Source of the DNA: a virus
IMG/VR virus record: IMGVR_UViG_3300034120_000242
Coordinates: 1-27,065 of that record
Direction: 5' to 3' (one strand)
Length of the DNA stretch: 27,065 nt
Position numbers and translations under genes: made by a program. Of this stretch, positions 23,440 through 27,065 are shown piece by piece; the stretch's first letter is position 1, and every line of letters begins with the position of its first letter. Below the pieces are notes generated by a model. That model saw only the letters and a list, made by a program, of their open reading frames with translations. It was not told where the DNA came from and made no database searches.

Positions 23440-23467
23440 ATTATACACAGTCAATTACCAGAGTCAA
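23440..23467 (-). promoter_or_regulatory. Sigma-70-type promoter for the 134-aa/SSB genes
   Basis: On the minus strand the -35 box TTGACT (23462-23467) is separated by 16 bp from a perfect -10 box TATAAT (23440-23445). The expected start point near 23433 leaves a leader of about 23 nt to the ATG at 23410, with AAGGAA in it. The -35 box overlaps the last codons and stop (23464) of the SNF2 helicase gene. Confidence 0.75.
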
Positions 23468-25014
23468 GCTATTTCTTGTTTATAAAGGTCTACCAGCCCT
23501 TGATGTAAGTCGATCTTCCCGTCGAGCAGGGCGTATATGCGGGCTTCCACCGGGCTCCCTTGCAGTCGCACGACGGTGACTTTGTTGGTCTGCCCCGCAC
23601 GGTGAGCGCGAGAGTTGCCTTGGATGTACAGTTCTGCGGATGGCACAGGCCCCCACCACACTACGGTGTCTGCCCGGGTAAGGGTAATCCCATGTGCAGC
23701 GGCTTGCGGAATCAGTAGGATAACTTTGGGATCGTCCTCCGTCTGAAACTGCTTGATGGACTCAGAGCGTTGCGAAGCGGGTGTACCGCCGTGGATTGAC
23801 CGGAACGACACACTAGCCTTGGCTAACTGCTGCTCCAGCATCTCCAGCGCGTGCCTGAAGGGAACAAACACAATGACCTTGTGCGCGGTCTGGTCGATTA
23901 CGTCAAGGAGTTCGTTAACCCGGTTGCTGACATCGAACTCAACGACATCCCGGTCTGTTGTGTACGCACACCCCGCGCTCACTTGGAGTAGCTTGTTGAG
24001 TAACCCTGCGGCGTTGACCGCCGTAATCTCCGCGCCTGCGGCCTGTGCAATCATCGACTTTTTGATTACGTCATAGTAGTGTTTTTGTTGTTTGGTCAGC
24101 GGTACATCCCGAGTGGTGTACAGCATGTCGGGCAAGTCTAAGCACTCCTCTTTGGTAAACCGGATAGCGGGTTGCAGCACGCGGTAGACCGTATCCTGAG
24201 CCGTACGTTTTGCAGCCCATTTGAACTGCGTGACTTTGTACATCACCATGTCGCGGAACGCCCCTGCAAAGCGAGGCACTGACCCGGGGTTCACGAGCTT
24301 GGCAAGACCATAGGCATCTACCGGTGACTGCGATGCGGGCGTGCCCGTCATAAGCCAAAGCCGCGTAGCGGGAGAGACAAGCGTGTTTAGCGCTTTCCAG
24401 CGGTCCGTGCCAGTAGACTTGATGGCCGATGCCTCATCCACGATAACAAGGTCAAACTTAGCGGCTTCCAACTCGGCGCGGACAACCTTCACACCATCAA
24501 AGTTGATGACGACAAACTCGTAGTCCCCGTCAATGATCTTGATGCGCCTGTCGCGGGAGCCTGTGGCAATAGCCACCGTGCGGTGCATAACCGTTTTGAA
24601 CAAGTCAGACCGCCATGCAGTGTCCATGATAGACACCGGGCATACGATTAACACCCGGCGAATTTCCCCATGCCGCATGAGGTAGTCCGCAGCCCACGCT
24701 GCTGCGCTTGTTTTGCCTGTCCCCGCCTCCGATAGCACAAGGCACTTGGGATGCGTTGCCAAGAACGCGGCTGTCTCTCGCTGATGCGAAAACGGGGTAT
24801 AGACCCCGGGCCACTTGTACCTGCCCGTGATGGGGTGCGGTACGTCCTTGATCTGAAGGTTACGAAGCAGCTTGGCTTCGTTGTGCCCCCAATTTACGAT
24901 GATCTTTGCTTGGTCGCCCTTGCGGGCAATGACCTTGCTTTTGGGTATCAGGGCGGTGATCTGGTCCGCCTTTCGTGTCACAAACTGCAAGGCCCGGTTG
25001 TCAATTATTTCCAC
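23464..25014 (-). CDS. SNF2-family (superfamily 2) DNA helicase/translocase (516 aa)
   Basis: I place the start at GTG 25014 with GGAAGG 7-12 nt upstream; the longer frame from a TTG at 25086 would translate the terminator hairpin. Motifs in order: Q-like YTPFSHQRE (72-80), I SEAGTGKT (95-102), Ia VCPVSIM, II VDEAS (D193, E194), III MTGTP (222-226), a C-terminal RecA lobe from about 375 (VIVFVPF, SIHGGTPASQR), V AAHGITLTRAD, and VI SRAHRAGQ (468-475). DEAS replaces the common DEAH. The RAHRAGQ arginine motif is diagnostic of SNF2/Rad54-type double-strand translocases. Phage members are thought to act in recombination-linked replication or branch migration. It sits in the replication block after the Cas4-like nuclease and HNH genes but behind a terminator, so its expression may need read-through. 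Confidence 0.9.
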   Translation of the reverse strand: MEIIDNRALQFVTRKADQITALIPKSKVIARKGDQAKIIVNWGHNEAKLLRNLQIKDVPHPITGRYKWPGVYTPFSHQRETAAFLATHPKCLVLSEAGTGKTSAAAWAADYLMRHGEIRRVLIVCPVSIMDTAWRSDLFKTVMHRTVAIATGSRDRRIKIIDGDYEFVVINFDGVKVVRAELEAAKFDLVIVDEASAIKSTGTDRWKALNTLVSPATRLWLMTGTPASQSPVDAYGLAKLVNPGSVPRFAGAFRDMVMYKVTQFKWAAKRTAQDTVYRVLQPAIRFTKEECLDLPDMLYTTRDVPLTKQQKHYYDVIKKSMIAQAAGAEITAVNAAGLLNKLLQVSAGCAYTTDRDVVEFDVSNRVNELLDVIDQTAHKVIVFVPFRHALEMLEQQLAKASVSFRSIHGGTPASQRSESIKQFQTEDDPKVILLIPQAAAHGITLTRADTVVWWGPVPSAELYIQGNSRAHRAGQTNKVTVVRLQGSPVEARIYALLDGKIDLHQGLVDLYKQEIA

Positions 25015-25033
25015 GGGTTTCCTTCCACAGACG

Positions 25034-25063
25034 AAAAAAGCACGGTAGGGTGAACTACCGTGC
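25034..25063 (-). terminator. Rho-independent terminator upstream of the SNF2 helicase
   Basis: On the minus strand a perfect 9-bp stem (GCACGGTAG / CTACCGTGC, 25040-25048 and 25055-25063) with a 6-nt loop is followed at once by six T residues (25034-25039). On the plus strand the stem is followed by GAACC, so it is one-directional. It lies 61 bp after the HNH gene's stop and only about 20 bp before the helicase start codon. Confidence 0.88.
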
Positions 25064-25124
25064 GAACCAACTTGAACTAACAGCAACCAAAAACACCAGC
25101 CTTCGCTAGTGCGGGAATCTTACC

Positions 25125-25403
25125 CTACTTTGCGGCTTCCCGTTTGCTTGTTTGCGACTTCATCGCGCCCGCTTTGGTACGGGCAAAACTTCGATTTGCA
25201 GCCCGAGAAGCTGCCTGCAAGTTGCCTACCTTGGACGAGCCCCCCTTGGATAGGGCCTTCTTGTGGTCTACGTCCACATTATCTGGCAGGGTGCCGTTGG
25301 TTTTCTCGTAAGCCCGCCGCGCCTTATGCCGCTCGGATTGAGCCGCAAGTTGCTTCGGGGTGCCTTGGTACTTTTTGTATTCTTCGGCGTAGTTGCGGGG
25401 CAT
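25125..25403 (-). CDS. HNH-type endonuclease-like protein (92 aa)
   Basis: ATG 25403 has a strong AGGAG site (25410-25414) that overlaps the stop of the nuclease gene before it. After a basic N-terminus (MPRNYAEEYKKYQGTPKQ, then RHKARRAYEK), residues 44-75 read DVDHKKALSKGG...VGNLQAASRAANRSFAR. D46-H47 is the HNH metal/general-base site, N61 the central Asn, and N70-R71-S72 the region where the last H/N falls. Small proteins of this 'VDH..pLSKGG...NL.....NRS..R' type are frequent in phage replication regions. The zinc-knuckle Cys pairs of larger HNH enzymes are absent. It may nick or cleave DNA during replication, recombination or packaging, or be a free-standing homing-type gene. It is the last gene before the terminator. 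Confidence 0.78.
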   Translation of the reverse strand: MPRNYAEEYKKYQGTPKQLAAQSERHKARRAYEKTNGTLPDNVDVDHKKALSKGGSSKVGNLQAASRAANRSFARTKAGAMKSQTSKREAAK

Positions 25404-25412
25404 GTCTAACTC

Positions 25413-26072
25413 CTACTTGTGGTGTTCGCACGTAGTGACGGGGCAGAACCCGCACAGGCCGCTAGGCCGCGCATTCCAAACCCCACCGTCAAGCGCGGAC
25501 TCAATCATACTCGCGTGGCCCGCCCACTTGGAGAAAATCTCTGGTAGCTGCGCCCGGGTGTACTCGGCCTTCACGACATCGTTCGCAACGACGAACAGCA
25601 GTGCCCCCTTGACGATATTAACCTTGGGGTAGTGCGACATTACCATCGCGGCCATAAGCTCAAGCTGCTCTGTATCTGCAAACCGACTCGACTTGCCTGT
25701 CTTGTAATCCCCAACCCGAGCGATACCCTTAGCGTGGTTAAGCGCTAGGTAGTCTGGGACACCCCGGAACCATACGTCCTTTGCAAAGAACTCGCAGGGC
25801 GAGAAGTCCCGGCGAATGCCGAGCTTGAGTTCGCACTTGAGTTCACCTGCAACTTTGGCAAGAGGCTCCACGAAACGCTCGTAGTGCTTAAGATTTTCTG
25901 GAAGTAGGGTTCCGTTTTGGATGTAGAGTTCAAAGGCTTTGTGTACACGCTCTCCGTAGAGCGTTGCTTCCGTTGGTGACGATTTAAAATGCTTGAGGAT
26001 GCGAACCTCGTGATACCTCCGCTGACATCCAAGGTAGTCTTTAATAGAGCTATATGAATGTGCAAGTGCCAT
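25413..26072 (-). CDS. Cas4/RecB-like PD-(D/E)XK exonuclease with Fe-S cluster cysteines (219 aa)
   Basis: I start at ATG 26072 (MALAHSYSSIKDYLGC); the longer frame from 26195 would overlap the polymerase. An N-terminal Cys16 plus three C-terminal Cys (C207-x2-C210-x4-C215) match the [4Fe-4S] clasp of Cas4 and AddB-type nucleases. The catalytic set is present: H44 (LYGERVHKAFE), D107 (RGVPDYLAL), D122-x-K124 (VGDYKTGK) and Q136 (QLELMAAM). The family degrades single-strand DNA ends. There is no cas1, cas2 or repeat array here, so a role in phage DNA end processing or recombination is more likely than CRISPR adaptation. It is located 38 bp after polA and 9 bp before the HNH gene. Its ribosome-binding site is weak (AAAAAACCT), consistent with read-through expression from the polymerase message. 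Confidence 0.87.
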   Translation of the reverse strand: MALAHSYSSIKDYLGCQRRYHEVRILKHFKSSPTEATLYGERVHKAFELYIQNGTLLPENLKHYERFVEPLAKVAGELKCELKLGIRRDFSPCEFFAKDVWFRGVPDYLALNHAKGIARVGDYKTGKSSRFADTEQLELMAAMVMSHYPKVNIVKGALLFVVANDVVKAEYTRAQLPEIFSKWAGHASMIESALDGGVWNARPSGLCGFCPVTTCEHHK

Positions 26073-26110
26073 AGGTTTTTTCTGCGTTGAGTGGGCACTG
26101 ATTGTACTTG

Positions 26111-27065
26111 TTAGCAGTCCCCATAAGAATACCCGACGCCCGACTCGCAAGCTAGTGGCAACCCCGTTGCCCACTTTGGATTCCATGACATGCACTCCTC
26201 GACATAGGCTTGCGCCTCTTTGGATTCTGATTCTTTGGCGATGATGGCAGCCGCGTCATGCACGGTCAGCACCACCTTGTAGCGCTTGGCTATACGCAGC
26301 ATCTGCTCTGCGACAACGCACCGGGCAACGGCTTGGCAGAAGTTCTCCACAACCTTGCCGCCGTAGATGTACACCGGAACGCCCTTGGACATGTAACGCC
26401 ACTGGTTCTTCTCCTCGCCCTCTACGGTCTTCATGACCACCCGCATCAACTCAGGGTACTGGATGAACAACCCGCTTGGCAGCGTAAGCCCCTTGCCCGG
26501 TACGACGTTGATGATGCCCGGTTCACCCACCCGCATGGCATTGCCCATAGCCAGCGCCCGCAGTGCAGCGTCGCCTTGCTTCCACAACAGGGGGATGTTT
26601 GGGTACGTAGCGCGGTACTTGTCCACGATGCGCTTGGCCTCTTCCTCGGATACGTCCACCGTGGCTTGCATCTTCAGGAACGCCCGCAGCTTCTTATGCC
26701 CGACGCCGTAGCCCGCCCCAAGAATCACGGTCTTGCCTACCTGCCGCTGTGCGCGTGTGACTTCCTCAATCGGGGTGCCGTAGATAGAGCTTGCCATGAT
26801 CTTGTAGACATCTTGCTTCTTTGCAAACGCTTCTATCAAGTCATGCTGCCCAGCCAGCCACGCCAGCACCCGCGCTTCAATCTGCGAGGAGTCGCAGTCA
26901 ATGACAACGTAGCCCGGGGGTGCCTTCATAGCCCGCTTAATCTTGCCTGCGTTAGCCCCACGCGCCGGTAAATTCTGGAGGTTCACAGAGTCTTGCCCTG
27001 ACCAACGCCCTGAGTGTGCGCCGTAGTACCGCAGGGGAATAGGCATGGCCCCTCGGTCTGCCATA
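26111..27065 (-). CDS. polA: Family A DNA polymerase, C-terminal part (5' end outside window)
   Basis: At least 317 C-terminal residues are visible; the reading frame continues off the edge, and the first visible ATG (27064) is an internal residue because YYGAHSGRWSG...NLQNLP is a mid-polymerase motif. Numbering from that Met, motif A is DSSQIEAR (catalytic D58), motif B is R107-x3-K111-x3-L115-x3-Y119 (RQVGKTVILGAGYG), and motif C is VHDA (H269, D270). The position equivalent to E. coli Pol I Phe762 is Leu115, a variant known from viral PolA clades, and the usual Glu after the motif C Asp is Ala271. The product should replicate phage DNA together with the primase-helicase. Any 3'-5' exonuclease domain would lie outside the window. 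Confidence 0.93.
   Translation of the reverse strand, partial: MADRGAMPIPLRYYGAHSGRWSGQDSVNLQNLPARGANAGKIKRAMKAPPGYVVIDCDSSQIEARVLAWLAGQHDLIEAFAKKQDVYKIMASSIYGTPIEEVTRAQRQVGKTVILGAGYGVGHKKLRAFLKMQATVDVSEEEAKRIVDKYRATYPNIPLLWKQGDAALRALAMGNAMRVGEPGIINVVPGKGLTLPSGLFIQYPELMRVVMKTVEGEEKNQWRYMSKGVPVYIYGGKVVENFCQAVARCVVAEQMLRIAKRYKVVLTVHDAAAIIAKESESKEAQAYVEECMSWNPKWATGLPLACESGVGYSYGDC

Noticed and set aside
25014-25086. Longer helicase start (TTG at 25086) giving 24 extra residues
   Set aside because: It would translate the terminator hairpin, lacks a ribosome-binding site, and the GTG at 25014 has GGAAGG at the right distance.
25413-26072. Cas4-like gene as evidence of a CRISPR-Cas locus
   Set aside because: No cas1, cas2, effector gene or repeat-spacer array is present; the neighbours are phage replication genes.
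26101-26129. TACAAT with TTCTTA 17 bp upstream, as a promoter for the Cas4-like gene
   Set aside because: The -35 match is poor (about half the positions) and lies within the polymerase end; read-through from polA is simpler.
26258-26971. 237-aa open frame on the plus strand opposite the DNA polymerase
   Set aside because: It is antisense to conserved polymerase motifs B and C and has no family features; GC-rich coding DNA often leaves such frames open.

Overview
This window is part of a double-stranded DNA tailed bacteriophage genome. It reads like an uncultured, probably aquatic phage of a Gram-negative (proteobacterial-type) host. The evidence is a family A DNA polymerase, a primase-helicase, an SNF2 helicase, a tail-fibre intramolecular chaperone domain, a holin/M15-peptidase lysis block and very large internal virion proteins. 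A nozzle-like protein and long internal proteins without any recognisable tape measure or tail sheath point to a short-tailed (podovirus-like) particle, but the major capsid, portal and terminase genes are not in view. I see no tRNA, rRNA, CRISPR array, integrase or insertion sequence, and no stretch of 300 bases without a gene.

Layout. The window is two convergent blocks. The plus-strand block (1-18647) is late/structural: the end of an S74-type tail fibre or spike; four small genes; a lysis group (membrane protein, 3-TM holin, M15 peptidase, with a small HExxH protein just upstream); a 700-aa tail nozzle/hub-like protein; a 105-aa phage protein; then four large virion candidates of 1217, 812, 569 and 1949 aa. 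The last is a polyvalent-type protein with a buried HExxH metallopeptidase motif. These genes are packed with 1-4 bp overlaps or gaps of about 10 bp, so they probably form one long transcript.

The minus-strand block (27065 down to 18644) is replication/recombination. In transcription order it is: family A DNA polymerase (cut by the window edge), Cas4-like Fe-S PD-(D/E)XK nuclease, HNH protein, a Rho-independent terminator, SNF2 helicase, a consensus sigma-70-like promoter, a 134-aa phage protein, a probable ssDNA-binding protein with Cys cluster and acidic tail, a small HTH regulator, a PrimPol-type primase-helicase and a 77-aa unknown. The two blocks meet tail to tail with a 4-bp overlap.

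How the genes work together. The minus block supplies priming and unwinding (primase-helicase), synthesis (PolA), strand protection (probable SSB) and end-processing/recombination (Cas4-like nuclease, SNF2 helicase, HNH). The plus block supplies host recognition, exit from the cell and a set of probably injected internal proteins.

Most unusual points: a terminator whose U-tract ends about 20 nt before the helicase start codon; the helicase stop codon embedded in a promoter for the downstream genes; a Leu at the 762-equivalent position and HDA in place of HDE in the polymerase; and a 1217-aa mosaic protein built of four repeat classes, including an alternating A-B-A-B array of Cys-x12-Cys modules. 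No clearly undescribed defence or signalling system was found. The Cas4-like nuclease/SNF2/HNH cluster is the nearest candidate for an uncharacterised multi-gene module.
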